In this document: positions 23,505 to 35,832 of the stretch, piece by piece
How the letters are laid out: each line of letters starts with the position of its first letter
Position numbering within the stretch: position 1 is the first letter of the stretch
Assembly (NCBI GenBank): GCA_038373865.1
Contig: JAXGGA010006516.1
Location: forward strand, 1 to 64,000
Direction: 5' to 3'
Length of the DNA stretch: 64,000 nt
Origin: Uloborus plumipes
Lineage: Eukaryota; Arthropoda; Arachnida; Araneae; Uloboridae
Notes under the pieces: model-generated
Databases searched by the model: none
Told to the model about the DNA's origin: nothing
Seen by the model: the letters and a program-made list of their open reading frames with translations, nothing else
Translations under genes and position numbers: made by a program

Positions 23505-24630
23505 ACAAGTACAAATATTAATTCCATTAAAACAACTCAAAATTTGTTTTGATTGTATGAAATTTTGAAAATATTGTTGGTAAACTGTTGGTGTAGTTAT
23601 TGAATCAAGGTGAGCTACATGGATGCAAGACCTTCCGTCTCAAGACGGATTTCTGTCTTGACGAGATTGCGGAGGCGGAGCTTGGGACGGAAAGAAAATT
23701 TAATGACTTTCTTCAGTTTTTAGTAAAATTTTGTTTTCTCAATGTTAAAAAAATAAATTTCAATTCCAAAAAAATTTCGAGAACCCTCAACCACCCTCTT
23801 TAAAATTTTTTTTGCGATAGTCTGAATTGCGATTTTGGAATCTACAGTTTCAAAGCTCCTGAACCCCATTCCTTCCTTTTACGTTACCAAAATGGCCGAT
23901 AATCGCGTATTTAGGACTTTTTTTTTCAAAAACTCCGGGGGGAACCCCTGACCCCTCTCTCTTCCATATCGCTATCATTCATTCAATTTTACGTTTTCGG
24001 AACCACAATTTAGAAAATGCACGATGGAGCCCCCACCCCCCCCCTTTCCTACACACAAAACAAAATGCTTGAAATGCTGCACTTAAATGGAGGCTCATGT
24101 TGTTACAAAAATCAAAATCGCAAAAAATTCAAATTGAGCGCCAATGTTCAAAAATTGACAAAGTTAAAATTAATAATATAAAAAAATATCTATCCTTAAG
24201 TACACATGGGGGGGGGGGGGCTCAAACTACTTTCCGTCTTGAACTCATCACTAAACTTGCACCCATGGTGAGCTATTCTGTAAATTTCTGGTTAACATTT
24301 CATCATTATTTTCACCCACTGTCATCACCATTGTTATTACTGTTAGGCTTTCACATGCAAAATTGAAAAAAAATCATCATATTATTTTTAGAACATATTT
24401 GCTGTAGTATACTTTAAAATTATTCATTTCTTAACCAGGTTATTTGGTATTTTTATATGCTTCATCAAAATGAAGAATGTTTTGAATGAACATTCAAAAC
24501 ATTCTTTAATTTGAAATTTTCAATTTTGTGATACATTTCATTGGATATAAAGAAATAAATTAAATATAATCATATGTTTTATATGTACACTAAGTAATGA
24601 TGTTCCTAATTTGTAAAACTTTTATTCCAG
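23505..24630. other. Sequence before the first visible Myo1D exon; no start exon recognised
   Basis: Contains a G-run (24209-24221) and TE-like debris (aaaactccggggggaacccc, 23930-23950). A frame at 23600-23803 with KTDFCLDEIAEAEL superficially recalls the myosin N-terminus (KADFVLLD) but has no matching donor and sits in a hairpin-rich stretch, so it is not called. Confidence 0.5.
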
Positions 24631-24839
24631 ATACTCGGCTGGACATATCTACACATATATTGGTGAAGTATGTGTTTCCGTTAATCCGTATCGAACGATG
24701 AACATATATGGACAAGACTATGTTGGTAGTTACAGAGGTAGAGAAATATTTGAAAGGCCACCCCATATCTTTGCCATTGCCGACGCTGCTCACAAGTCAA
24801 TGAAGCGCAATGCTGTGGATGTGTGTGTCGTAATATCAG
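24631..24839 (+). CDS. Myo1D: Myo1D exon (first visible; start of motor domain)
   Basis: Encodes residues 1-69 of the visible product, including [37 protein letters not shown] and the final CVVIS before the P-loop glycine. Preceded by acceptor tttattccag; followed by donor GTATTG. The first base completes a Lys or Arg codon from an unseen upstream exon (phase 2 entry), so the initiator methionine lies about 30 residues further 5'. Confidence 0.93.
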
Positions 24840-24879
24840 GTATTGGTCCATAAATAGAAGAGATATTTGTTATGTATAT

Positions 24880-25482
24880 GGGGCATTTCACGGTATTTGT
24901 GATTGTGACATAGGGGTGTCCATAACGAAACTTTTTAAAAGTTTAAAATTTTTATATATATTGAAAAAGTACATTCTAAAGTATATGAATATCATATTGT
25001 TTTCATAGTTCACTTTATATTATGCTTGTAATTGTACTCAGAACATTGAAAATGCAATTTTCCCTGTTATGGACTCTACATTGAATTTTTCTTTAAAAAC
25101 TAAACTTTTATTCCAATTAATTGTTACTGACTCTACAGTCATCATTTTCACAATCCATAATTTTTTATAGAACGCACTTTTTGATTAAAGTTGTGAGCTA
25201 TATTAGAGGTGACCCTTTACTTTATCTGTCTCAAGTACCAGTTTTGGATTAAAAATTGGTTTAAGCCAGATTTAAAGAAAAATTCAATGTGGAGTCCGTA
25301 ACAGTGAAAATTGCATTTTCAATGTTCTGAATGCAATTACAAACATAATATAAAGTGAACTATGAAAACAATATGACATTCATATACTTTTGAATGTACT
25401 TTTTCAATATACATAAAAATTTTAAACTTTTAAAAAGTTTTGTTACAGACATCGCTATGTCACAAATACTGTGAAATGCCCC
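24880..25482. mobile_element. ORF-less TIR element with GTTACGGACTCTAC phrases, short copy
   Basis: Ends GGGGCATTTCACGGTATTTG ... CACAAATACTGTGAAATGCC then CC, flanked by ATAT (24876-24879, 25483-25486). It matches the two ends of 7634-10417 and is an internal-deletion relative. Phrases near 25067 (gttatggactctac), 25124 (gttactgactctac) and 25291 (ggagtccgtaac). It begins only 40 bp after the donor of the first visible Myo1D exon. Confidence 0.88.
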
Positions 25483-25486
25483 ATAT

Positions 25487-25879
25487 GCATTATGTTGCAT
25501 GAGTAGTTTTATTTTGAATGCTTTCTTTGAAGAGGAGTATTAGGATCAAGCTACACATACAAACTTTTCTAATTACATTAAGTCTTTTTTAACTGTGGTC
25601 TATCAGGCTTTCATAAGAATTCTTTTTTTGGCGATGATTGATTAAATGTGGATAAATGCATCCATTTCCAATTCAACAAACTGAATTTTAAACATTCATA
25701 TTTCTCTCTTCCCCCACCCTTCCAGTGGCATTAAAGCTTCTAAGGTCACCGAACCTGACTACTTGATGTCAGAATTATTTTATGTATGATTATATTTCCC
25801 TTGTATGTATTGTTGTAACTAGTATTATTTGCCATCACTGTATTATAGAAGTATGTTGGCAGCATAATTATATTGTCGT
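25487..25879. other. Intron sequence, nothing recognised
   Basis: AT-rich intron between two insertions. Confidence 0.5.
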
Positions 25880-25886
25880 GTCCAGC

Positions 25887-26299
25887 CAACGCCTCCTAAA
25901 TACTAAATGCCTGTAACTTTCTGGCTTTTAGCACAGAGCAAAATTTCATCCTTGGTTCAGGATACACTGCCATCTTCCAGAGTTCTTCGAGAAAGAGAAA
26001 TGAATGATTGGTTCATTTCTAAATTTAAATTTAAAAATCAACCAATCAAAATATTTGTTTTGAATATTGTTTGGATCCATCGCCAATAGCTGCAAAATGC
26101 AATTGGTTCAGGATACACTGCCATCTGCTGGAGTTCTTCAAAAAATTAATGATTGGTTCATTTCTGAATTTAAATTTAAAAATTAACCAATCAAAAAATA
26201 ACGACATTATCGGATTGCCGCAAGGTGGCGTTTAAAGCTGAACCCATCTCGACGGTAGCGAAGCAAATGTTATAGGCATTTAGTATTTAGGAGGCGTTG
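25887..26299. mobile_element. MITE family X, copy 2 (intact; 7-bp target duplication)
   Basis: Ends CAACGCCTCCTAAATACTAA ... GGAGGCGTTG, with 7-bp direct repeats gtccagc at 25880-25886 and 26300-26306. Opposite orientation to the copy at 3390-4121. Inside, two related blocks (ggttcaggatacactgccat, twice). It serves as the uninterrupted reference for copy 1. Confidence 0.9.
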
Positions 26300-26306
26300 G
26301 TCCAGC

Positions 26307-27277
26307 TTGCTTGTCAAAATCAAATCTTTCTTTTATATATTTTAGTATTCCACTTAAGCCTAACAAATGTTAACAGTTGAAACCTGGGTTTTAAATCTAC
26401 GACCCACACTACTTTTACCACGTAAGATCTTCCATTCTTACTTACAAAACGAGTGACCTGGCCAGTTTTGTTCAAAAAAAAAAAAAAAAAAAATGCATTC
26501 CCCTCCTTTCCCCTAAACATTTGTAGTGTACCTAGCTCTCTGTTTTAGTTTTTATCTGTTTGCAATAATGTACAATCTTTGTTTAGTTTTTACATATGGT
26601 TTTTATATACACTGTTGTCATTATAGTTTTAATGTATGCGAGTGTTATTAATTTTGTGTTGCATACATTAGTATCCATTTTTAAATATTTTGCCGATTAT
26701 TTGCAGAATTCAATCCTCCGGGGAGGGTGGTGGGGAGGGGGGGGATTACTGTGCAGCCTCTTGCATTGATATTTAGGAGTTTACTGTATGCTGTAATGTT
26801 TCCTCCAGACCAAAAAAGGAGTCCATTGCTTTCACAAATTAAATGACAATTTTACTCAATTTAAAGGCAATTTATTAATAAAGATTTTCAGTAGTAAATG
26901 TTTTTTTTTTACTTTTCTGTATAGTCTGCATTCAAACTCAAACAGTTTTCAATAGCATGTTTTTTTTAATTTTATAAAACTCTCTAATGTTTAGCTTGAA
27001 AAATTTTACTGAAAACTGAGAACATTCAGATCAAGTAGAATTCTAGTAGATAGGGAGGTGAGACATGCTAGGTTTTTCAGCCAGGCTTGTGTAAGTTGTT
27101 ACTTCTCAAAACAAAAAGTTTGCTTTTCTGATGAAGTTACTTTTCAACATAGGGGAAGGCGGTAACATTGCGAAATGGTAAAAAAGAGGAAAAGTTTTTC
27201 AAATGTCAATTCAAAGGGGGCAGTTTTGCTTTGAGGTCAATGCACTGTTGAATGTTATATTTTGTGTTCTACTTCAG
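26307..27277. other. Intron sequence, nothing recognised
   Basis: AT-rich, with an A-run at 26475-26492 and a G-rich patch at about 26718-26745. No exon. Confidence 0.5.
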
Positions 27278-27371
27278 GTGAAAGTGGTGCTGGTAAAACT
27301 GAAGCCTCAAAGATCATAATGAGATATTTAGCTGCAATCACTAATACCAGTGGACAAAAAGAAATAGAGAG
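27278..27371 (+). CDS. Myo1D: Myo1D exon with P-loop
   Basis: Residues 70-100. The intron splits the first Gly of the ATP-binding P-loop [12 protein letters not shown] (GG|T across the junction). Acceptor ctacttcag, donor GTAACT. It continues [19 protein letters not shown], matching the helix after the P-loop in Myo1D. Confidence 0.95.
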
Positions 27372-27475
27372 GTAACTATATTTGATTTTCTTTGAAGTAT
27401 TGCATAGCGTACAAAATTATTTTATATCTGAATATATCAGAAACGTCATCATCCAGTAGTACCTTTAGTATTTAA

Positions 27476-27703
27476 CCTTTTGGATCCAGGCTGTTCATAT
27501 AGAAATTTTTCTTTCGACCCAGGTAGTACGACAGTTGAACCACAGATTTCTTTTCCATTGAAAAGAGAAGGTATAAACTGTCGTACCAGGCGTATGAAAC
27601 CTTGAAAAAATACCCGGCTCCAAAGGGTTTGAGAGAAAATCTCAACCCCGTCCTCTAAAAAAAAACTTATGGTACAACATGTGTACCGCCCGGTTCCTAA
27701 AGG
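27476..27703. mobile_element. piggyBac-like MITE W, intact copy
   Basis: Ends CCTTTTGGATCCAGGCTGTT ... CCGCCCGGTTCCTAAAGG inside TTAA on both sides (27472-27475, 27704-27707). 228 bp, non-coding. It shows what the interrupted copy at 31410-37760 looked like before insertion. Confidence 0.85.
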
Positions 27704-27817
27704 TTAACTGATGAATTCGAGCATAACATTATTTAAACTTTTCCGCCACGTTAGTACTTCAGTGTAATTTAAAAGATTTGAGTTTGAAACTTCATTTTAA
27801 AAATATGTACTTCCTGC

Positions 27818-28986
27818 TAGGGATGCACCGATAAGCAAATTGGCCGATTACCAATTACCGATTAATCGGCTTTTGATAATCGGCCGATTAATCGGCCCAG
27901 CCTATTAATGCTCATAAGGGCTCATTTTCAATACTACAAATTTCACAATCACTGCTTTTTTTTTTCTTTCTTTTATAAATCCGATTTTAGAAATAGTTAC
28001 TAATTTATCTTCCAGAGAAAATTTATTTTTTTTCCGTTTTCCTAGTTTTGCCAAAATAATTTCGAAATTTATCCAATTTTTTGAACAAAGTTTCGTATTG
28101 TTAGAAAAATTACATTAACATATTATTGATTACGTTAACTTGATATGAAATTAAAAAAAAAATAGTTGGAGATCTAATTTAGGAGTGCTTTTAATTTAAA
28201 CTTTATTTTCCTATTATATTAGTAGGCATCTAATTCAAAGCTTTTACTCTTTGTGAAACTGAGAGGTTACCTAAAAGTATTATTCCAAAGAGAAAAGTAT
28301 CGACTTATGAAAAATGTTGCAATGTTGTTAATAGGTGTACATTTATTTAAAAGAGAAAATTTAAATTATTAAAAAATGCGTATCAAATGCGAGGATTATT
28401 TTTTTATGTTTCATTCTTTGAATTACTATTTCTTTATTTTTACTCAGTACATTTTCGTACTACATGTTATACTTATGTTTGCAGGAAATTATTTATTTCT
28501 AGTTTATAAATTTGTTCTTTGCAGCTTTATGTTCAAGGCACACTTAAAGAAATTTTATTCAACACATATTTTTCTGCTTGTTGATTGCGAAAATTTGACT
28601 GATTATAAATAAAATGAAATGCTTACGGTTTTCGTATTCCAATTTAAAAGTTCAGGAGTACAATTATTTCTAATAGTGCCATATGAATACAAGCTGTGAG
28701 GGGGATCTTTAAATATTCCATTCAGTTTTAAGCACTATATGAAAACTATTTGTTTTGTTTTTATCCTATACTCTTACCCCTCATACTACATGTTTAAGAA
28801 ACAATTTCAGATAATTAAATTTATTTTCTGTTGATAAAATTATTCATCAAAGTTTCTTGGTGAAGAAATACTTTAAAATATAATATTTAAAAAATATTTT
28901 TTCCGCTGATTAATCGGTATAATTTTGCCGATACTTAATAAATCGGCCAAGTGGCCGATTATGGCCGATTAATCGGTACATCCCTA
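27818..28986. mobile_element. hAT-like TAGGGATGCACCGA element, copy 2
   Basis: Ends TAGGGATGCACCGATAAGCA ... GTACATCCCTA, with perfect 8-bp duplications CTTCCTGC (27810-27817, 28987-28994). CGATTAATCGG-type palindromes cluster at both ends. 1169 bp; an open frame of 78 codons inside has no recognisable product. Confidence 0.88.
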
Positions 28987-29203
28987 CTTCCTGCGAAACT
29001 GTCTATGTCTGTATGACTCTCTCTCTCTTGGGTACACATGTGAGAGAAATTTCAAATATTTAGCTTCTACTGATAACATTTAGTAGGACTTTGATAAAGA
29101 GAGGCTTTAAGCTAAAAAATTGTTGCTTTTACAGTTTTTTAAAAAATATCACGTAATTTATTTTTAATAATGTATTAAGGATTTTTTTTTTTCTTTTTTC
29201 CAG

Positions 29204-29369
29204 GGTAAAAAATATACTTCTGCAGTCCAACTGTGTATTAGAAGCATTTGGTAATGCTAAGACCAATAGAAATGACAATTCTAGCAGATTTGGAAAGTAC
29301 ATGGACATCAATTTTGACTTTAAAGGCGATCCCTTTGGAGGACACATCAGCAATTACTTACTGGAAAAA
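29204..29369 (+). CDS. Myo1D: Myo1D exon with switch I
   Basis: Residues 101-156: R split across the junction, then [32 protein letters not shown] (switch I, nucleotide contact) and [20 protein letters not shown]. Acceptor ttttttccag, donor GTGATT. Very close to vertebrate and fly Myo1D. Confidence 0.95.
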
Positions 29370-30079
29370 GTGATTAATTCTATATAATTGTTTATTAATT
29401 TTTACAGCAGTTGCAATTATACGCATTGCATTCTAGAAATTTGTTTCAGATTTTATCGTTTAACCAAAACATTATTCTTAAAATGAGCTTATTATTACTA
29501 GAATTGCACCAAAGTAAACGGCCAGTGTTAGTGAGTTTTTAAATAAATGTTTCAAAAAGCTGTTTTTATGGCTATGCTACAATGAAGCATCTTCACTGGA
29601 GTAATTGTGTAAAGATATGTCCAATGCTTTTTTGTAATTAATCTGTAACTTAGATGGGGTCTTTTAAATGTTTTGAACTCACAAAAAAATCTTCTATCAC
29701 AGTACAAAATTAACTACTTGCTGCATATTTTTCTTCTTTTGAAACTTATACTTCTTTATCTATCTTCTCTCCTAATCAGATCTTAAAGCTTAGAATTTAA
29801 ATTTCCCCCCCTAATACATCAATATGCTCTCAGTATTAGTTACTCATAAAATTATAATGGTTCAAACCCGTCACAATCTCATTAATACTTAGTATTTTTT
29901 TAAAGAGTTTTTACAATTATGATTTTTGAGCCAGAATTTGTTCGTTGATGTCAAGTTTATTCATAAACATTAAAATTTAAGTTCAAAATATTTTATGGCC
30001 AATTTTTTTATTTTGGCGCTTTTTGCTTCTGTATTCAGTTGCCTAATTTTTATTCTTCATTGATTAATTTTGTTTATAG
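29370..30079. other. Intron, nothing recognised
   Basis: Ordinary AT-rich intron without inverted-repeat elements that I can see. Confidence 0.6.
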
Positions 30080-30229
30080 TCCCGTGTTGTGGCACAGCAA
30101 AAAGGAGAGAGAAATTTCCATGCATTTTATCAATTGTTGTACGGCACACCAGAAGCATTGCTGGCCAGATATGGTGTGAAAAGAGACGCAGCATTTTATC
30201 ACTACACAAGACAAGGCGGCAGTCCTAAG
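30080..30229 (+). CDS. Myo1D: Myo1D exon (motor, upper domain)
   Basis: Residues 157-206, phase 0 at both ends. It begins SRVVAQQKGERNFHAFYQLL, the conserved strand after switch I. A variable stretch follows (YGTPEALLARYGVKRDAAFYHYTRQGGSPK), where class I myosins differ most. Acceptor gtttatag, donor GTAATG. Confidence 0.93.
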
Positions 30230-30536
30230 GTAATGCTGTTACTCACTTTAAAATATTATTCTTTCTGTTTTCTTTTTCTTGCAATTAAAAAAAGAAAAAA
30301 CAAATAAATGTATCTTGATGAAATACTAAATTTATTTAAATGGTGAATTTTCCTAAGTTTTTGTTTTGTTTTCTTGAATTTAGATACTTTTAATTTCTAT
30401 TAATAAGTTTTTGAATCATTCTTTCCTTGTAACTTAAAAGATTCCTATTAATTATTTTTCTCATTTCTATGTTTTTACATTTAAGATCTATTGATTTTGT
30501 CTTATATGAGTTTTTTATTTTATTTTTGCGTTTTAG

Positions 30537-30656
30537 GTTGATTCCATCAATGACAAAACAGATCACAAAGCTGTATGTGGTGCATTAAAAGTGTTGGGGT
30601 TTCACCAACAACAGTCAGAAACACTTTGGAGGATACTTGCAGCCATTCTACAATTA
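30537..30656 (+). CDS. Myo1D: Myo1D exon (motor)
   Basis: Residues 207-246, VDSINDKTDHKAVCGALKVLGF... ending LWRILAAILQL, matching the FKPEEIQTVYKILAAILHL region of Myo1D. Phase 0 at both ends. Acceptor gcgttttag, donor GTAAGT. It is followed by the 8.8-kb intron filled with nested transposons. Confidence 0.93.
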
Positions 30657-31390
30657 GTAAGTTAAAAGCTTAAAATAGAAAATATGCACAGAATACTTTT
30701 GCATAGTTTTGTGAAGTTCTTACTAATATAAAATGAAGATTTTTCCCTTATTAGTTCATAATTATATTAAAATCAAACTCATGATTAAGATTTATGTTTA
30801 ATTAAATGCATTTTCTATTTTTGTTGGTGACTTTCAAATAATTTTAAATTGGTTTTGGTGATAAAAAGTGCTCTTTCAAAATTTGTGAAATATTTTAAGA
30901 TTTTCTACGTAACGTATAATTTTTCTTGCTTTTTTATGATTTTGCTGTTTTGTTAAAGGAAACTTAGCTTTTCAACTTAATATCTTGAATGACTTTAATT
31001 CAATATCAAAACAAAAGTTGTTTTAATAATAAAACTCTACTAAACACAGTTACTGTAGAAGTATGTATTGTGGATGATGCTACGGTCATAATTTTTTCTC
31101 TTTATTTATGTATTGATATTTTAGATAAAGCATAGTTCTAAACGTGTTTTATATATGTATAGAGCGATTTGTTATGTGTGTTTATAGTGTTTTATATATG
31201 TATAGATTGTGCTTTATATATGTATGAAAAAAGTAATTTTGTCCCGCATTTGACAGCGCATACTTTTCATCAAAAATAATAATTTAAAAGGCTAATGAAC
31301 AAAATTTTGTTATTTAAGAAATCACAAACGTAATTGCGATCATTCAAGCAAAACTTTCTAAAAAAAAATTATTTATTTTAATGAACTACA
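30657..31390. other. Intron start before the nested stack
   Basis: AT-rich. Near 31148-31225 gttttatatatgtata recurs three times as a short tandem-like motif. Confidence 0.5.
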
Positions 31391-32464
31391 TACTGTCGGC
31401 CCCGCTTAACCTTTAGGAACCGGGCGGTACACATGTTGTACCATAAGTCTTTTTTCTTTAGAGGACGGGGTTGAAATTTTCACTTGAACCCTTTGGAGCC
31501 GGGGATTTTTTCAAGGTTTCATACGTCTGGTACGACAGTTTATACCTTCTCTTTTCAATGGAAAAGGGTCAATCCATCTCAAATCACCCAGTCGTGTTGC
31601 TCAACATTTTTAATTTTCCTGATTCTTTTATCATGGATTACCTATGGGTAGACATGAACAAAACTGCAATTGAAAAAAATTTACATGCTATATTTTTTAT
31701 TTGGCAGCCATTTCAAAATGGCGATTTGGCAAATTTGATAGAAAAACAGGGTTTGCGAAAAATTTTATTGCCAAGTCGTTTTTAAAGATATCAAAATAAT
31801 TTAAAAACCAGTTTGTTCAGCATAAAATTACCTTTAAATACACCTTCTTTGAATTTCCCTATCATGTGAGAAAGTTGGTCAAAATCTTTCTCGAAAAACT
31901 AGGAAAAAACGTAGAAATTGGTAATTTTTAAGACCATAAATTTTTATGAAGGAAGAGAGACTCAGCAATATTATTTTATTTGTGTGTTTGAGTACTCATA
32001 ATACTACCAGCAGCATAAGTTTTAGTCTTTAAAATGAACTCCTTTTTTTTCTACGGGTCTTCAAAAATGGCGGAAAACGCGAAAATGCCAATTTTTGTAG
32101 GCCAATATCTAAAAAGGGACTGAATGAAAAAAAAATGAAAATTATATAAAATGTTCCTAATACTAATAAGAATATCTCATAAAAAAATTATGACTGAGAC
32201 TCAACTGCGTTTTGAGTTATTGAGCTGCGAATTTCAACAAAAACGCTACCTTTTTTATACACTTGTGCAATGCTAAATTAGCAACTAAGGCTTAAAATTA
32301 TCTTAACTGACAAAGTTAAATAATGCTGAAATATATAAGTTAACAATGCACTTTTAATTACATCTATTTTTAAAAAATAATCGACAGTAGTACTAGTACT
32401 ACCGTAAAATGAACTACTGTTCTTGAACTTACCCATATGTTTTATGCACTACAATGGTGTAAAC

Positions 32465-34240
32465 CAGTGGTTCTCAACGGGGGCGATAACGCCCCCCGGT
32501 GGGCGGTGGGAAGATGCTGAGGGGCGGTGAACATATTTTGGGCAGTAGGGGGGCGGTGGATATATTTTGGGCGGTAAGGGGGCGATGGGTTTATTTTGAA
32601 ATGTGTTTGCGAGGGCATGTTTTGGGCGGAAGTGGGAGGAAATCCTCTTCTCTTACTTCACCAAGGATGGCTTTAAAATTTATTTGCTGGGATATCTCAG
32701 CCTGAACCCTGATCCTTCTCTTTACGTTCTCAAAGATCAGTGCACAGCTTAGGTAAGGGGGGATAGGGTCATACCCCTCTCAATGAAGCAACAAAATTGT
32801 TTGTTGAAACACATGCAAGGACCTAAAATTGCGTTTTTCGACCATTAATTTCGAAAATTTTCTGCGACCCCCCCCCCCCCATGAAAATTTCAGGCTATGT
32901 AATGTCAAAGATAGCCTAAAATTCGCCAATAGCAGTTCAATTTCCAAAAAGTTTTTGAAGGTCGGTCCCCACTTTAATAGTCCAACAGTCTAAAAGAGCC
33001 TAAAATTCTGTACTTATGAATTCCATTTGGAAAATTGTTGGCGGAAGAGGCCTGAATTCCCCAACTCACCCTTCTCACATAACTTACATAGCCAAAACTC
33101 CTTTCCCTAACATAACCACTCATAGCTTACAATTAGCGCTCTCGAAACCTTCATTCTCAAACACAGCCCAATTAATGATTTTAAAAAATGATTACGAGAG
33201 GGATTAATAGATCTTGAACTACCAGCCTCTTCTGTCAACAAACGTGACCAAACCGAGTTTAAAATTGCGCTTTTAGGAGGTTAGTTTCTAAAAAATTCTA
33301 GAAGAAAGCCACCTGACTTGACCGACGTTTTGTGTCGTTAAAGCATCGTCCTAACAGCACCTGAGTACAATGAGACAAAAAATTCCGTCGAAAACTCCCC
33401 AACCTTTACCATTCCCTCAACATCAACAAAAATAGTTTAAATTTAGGTTTTTATGACTTCAATTTCAGAGAACACTGGAAGGAGCTCTGACCCCCTAACA
33501 TGACTAAAATTAACCTTATTTTTGAATATTTTGCCTTCAATTTAAAAAAAAAAAAATGAGGGAGCTTTTTTTCCTTGTTACTCAAAAAGAATTTCTCTGA
33601 ATTGAACTTCTTGAAATTTATAATCTTAACTTATTTCATTTTTTTCCCTCCGATTAAAACTTGCAAGTCTTTGTCCCACCTGTGAGAAAAATCGAAGGTC
33701 CGGCTTTGTTATTGCCCATCCGCAGTAAAGTGCAATATCCGTATGTAATAAATGAGGGATGTGTATTGCATAGTTGCAAGTAAATAAGAACAACACGGTT
33801 TGGGATTGGATAGTTTTAGGGAACCATTTGAATCCAGCCTATTTTTCAAAATATATGGGTTTTCAAATAAAAATGTTGAAAACAACGCATTTTTATTTCA
33901 AACCGTTTTGTTCTTAATTACGTTCAAAATGGGTCACTCATTTAATGGAACCATTCTAGGCACTTGGTTGATTCTTTGACGCAGGTTTTTGGAGCAAAAA
34001 AATTGCCCGCTTATTTGAAAAAATTTTTTTATGAAGAATAAAAAGCTTTTGAAGCATAAGTTTTTTTACTATATAGTTATTTTCAACTCTCTGTTTGGGC
34101 AAAATTATAGAGTTAAACCTGTCAAAAAAACTGCTTTACCTCCTCCCCCTCTTCCAGTTTCACGCCCGTACGCAAAGGGGCGTTGAAAACATTTTCAGTT
34201 CTAAAGGGGGCGGTAGCTGTAAAAAGGTTGAGAACCACTG
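32465..34240. mobile_element. hAT-like element, copy A of a back-to-back pair
   Basis: Ends CAGTGGTTCTCAAC ... GTTGAGAACCACTG, the classic hAT-type terminus. 8-bp GTGTAAAC precedes (32457-32464) and follows (34241-34248). Near the left end, repeated tattttgggcggt and ggggcggtg units. No transposase frame; 1776 bp. Confidence 0.9.
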
Positions 34241-34248
34241 GTGTAAAC

Positions 34249-35774
34249 CAGTGGTTCTCGACCTTTTTACAGTTACCGCCCCCTTTAGGGTTGGAATGTT
34301 TTTCAGCGCCCCCTTTGCAGACGGATGTAAAAGTGAAGAAGGGGGAGTAGTTTTCTTGACCGGTTTAACTCTAAAATTTTGCCCAAACAGATAGTTAAAA
34401 AGCATAAGTTTTTTTAATCTATAGTCATTTTTCTTTTCGTTAAGATAATTTTTAGAAAAAGCGGGCATTTTCCCCCCTCTAAAAAACTGTGTCAGTAACA
34501 ACCAAGTGCCTAGAATGGGCCTTAATGAGTGCCTTAAATGAGTGAACCATTTTTATGGTAAGTAAGAACAACATGGTTTGAAATAAAAATACATCGTTTT
34601 CAACATTTTTTTTGAAAACCAATATATTTTGAATAATTAATTACGTTCAAATAGTTCCTGAACAGTCCGATCCCAAACAGTCTTGCTCTTGTTTACTTGC
34701 AACTATGCAATACGCATCCCCTATTTATTATTTACAGATATAGGATTTTACTGAGGAAAGGCAATAACAGAGCCGTTCCTTCTATTTTTCCCAGGAGGGA
34801 CAAAGACTTGAAACTATAGCCCGTACCTGTCACCTTTAAAGATTATAAATCAAATTTTAATTAAAAAAAACTAGCATAAGTTGAATTTACAAATCACGAG
34901 ATAGGTTCAATTCAAAGAAATTCTTTTTGATTGATTTATTGCTTTGAAGGTTAGGTAACGTAACAAAAGTTATAAATATGCTTTTGGCGACATCAGAGTA
35001 AAGACGGCGGTGAAATATCGAGGATATCCCCCGAAATTTGTTTCGAAAATGAAGTCTAAAAAATGCAGTTTCTTTAATTTTAGGTTTCGTGGTGTTGACA
35101 CTGAAGTTCAGATTCCGCCCCCCGGTGAAGCATATAAAATTGACGTAATTTTTGACAATTTTCTGGTAACATTAACTAGGGAGAAACAGGGCTCTGATTA
35201 AGATTTTTCGTAATTGAAGTTATTTAAAGGCTAAGTTTAGTAATGTTAGGGAGTCAGAGCTCCTGCTAAAGTTCTCCGAAATTGAAGTATAAAAAACGCA
35301 AAATTTTAACTGTTTTTGTTGATGAAAAGGGAATAGTCAAGGTTCGAGAGTTTTCTGCGGAAGTTTTTTTCACATTGCACTGTGAAAAATGCGATTGTGT
35401 ACCTACCTACCTTTGATGTTGTTAGGGGGGATGCTCTAACAACATAAAAAGTCGGTCAAGTTAGGTGGCTCTCAAATTCAAGTGCTATTGTCAAATTTTA
35501 AGTTATCCTTCATGACGTTGGGAGAAAGATCAGGGCTCGGAAGATATCCGCAGAAAATAAAATTTTAAGCAATCCCTTGGTGATATAATAGATGAGGATT
35601 TCCTGCCACCCCGCATAAAACATGTCCTCACAAGCACATTTGAAAATATACCAACCGCCCCCTTACCGCCCAAAATCTGTCCACCGCCCCCTGCCGCCCA
35701 AAATAGTTTCACCGCCCCTCAACATCTTCCCACCGCCCACCGGGGGGCGGTATCGCCCCCGTTGAGAACCACTG
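34249..35774. mobile_element. hAT-like element, copy B, opposite orientation
   Basis: Homologous to copy A but inverted: it starts CAGTGGTTCTCGACCTTTTT and ends CCGTTGAGAACCACTG. Flanked by GTGTAAAC at 34241-34248 (shared with copy A) and 35775-35782. 1526 bp. It differs from A by substitutions and indels, so it is not a fresh duplication. Confidence 0.9.
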
Positions 35775-35832
35775 GTGTAAACTATTGCACACATTAATGT
35801 TTCTTAAATATACTTTTGTGTTTAACTCTTAA

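Noticed and set aside
23600..23803. Possible Myo1D start exon (KTDFCLDEIAEAEL)
   Set aside because: Resemblance to KADFVLLD is weak, there is no donor in the right phase, and the segment is a hairpin-rich repeat.
24823..25008. Open frame overlapping the end of the first visible exon
   Set aside because: Different frame from Myo1D and mostly intron plus TIR element.
31471..31785. 104-codon frame and its twin at 37464-37757
   Set aside because: Identity between them is explained by the palindrome arms; sequence is low complexity at the start and has no known motif.
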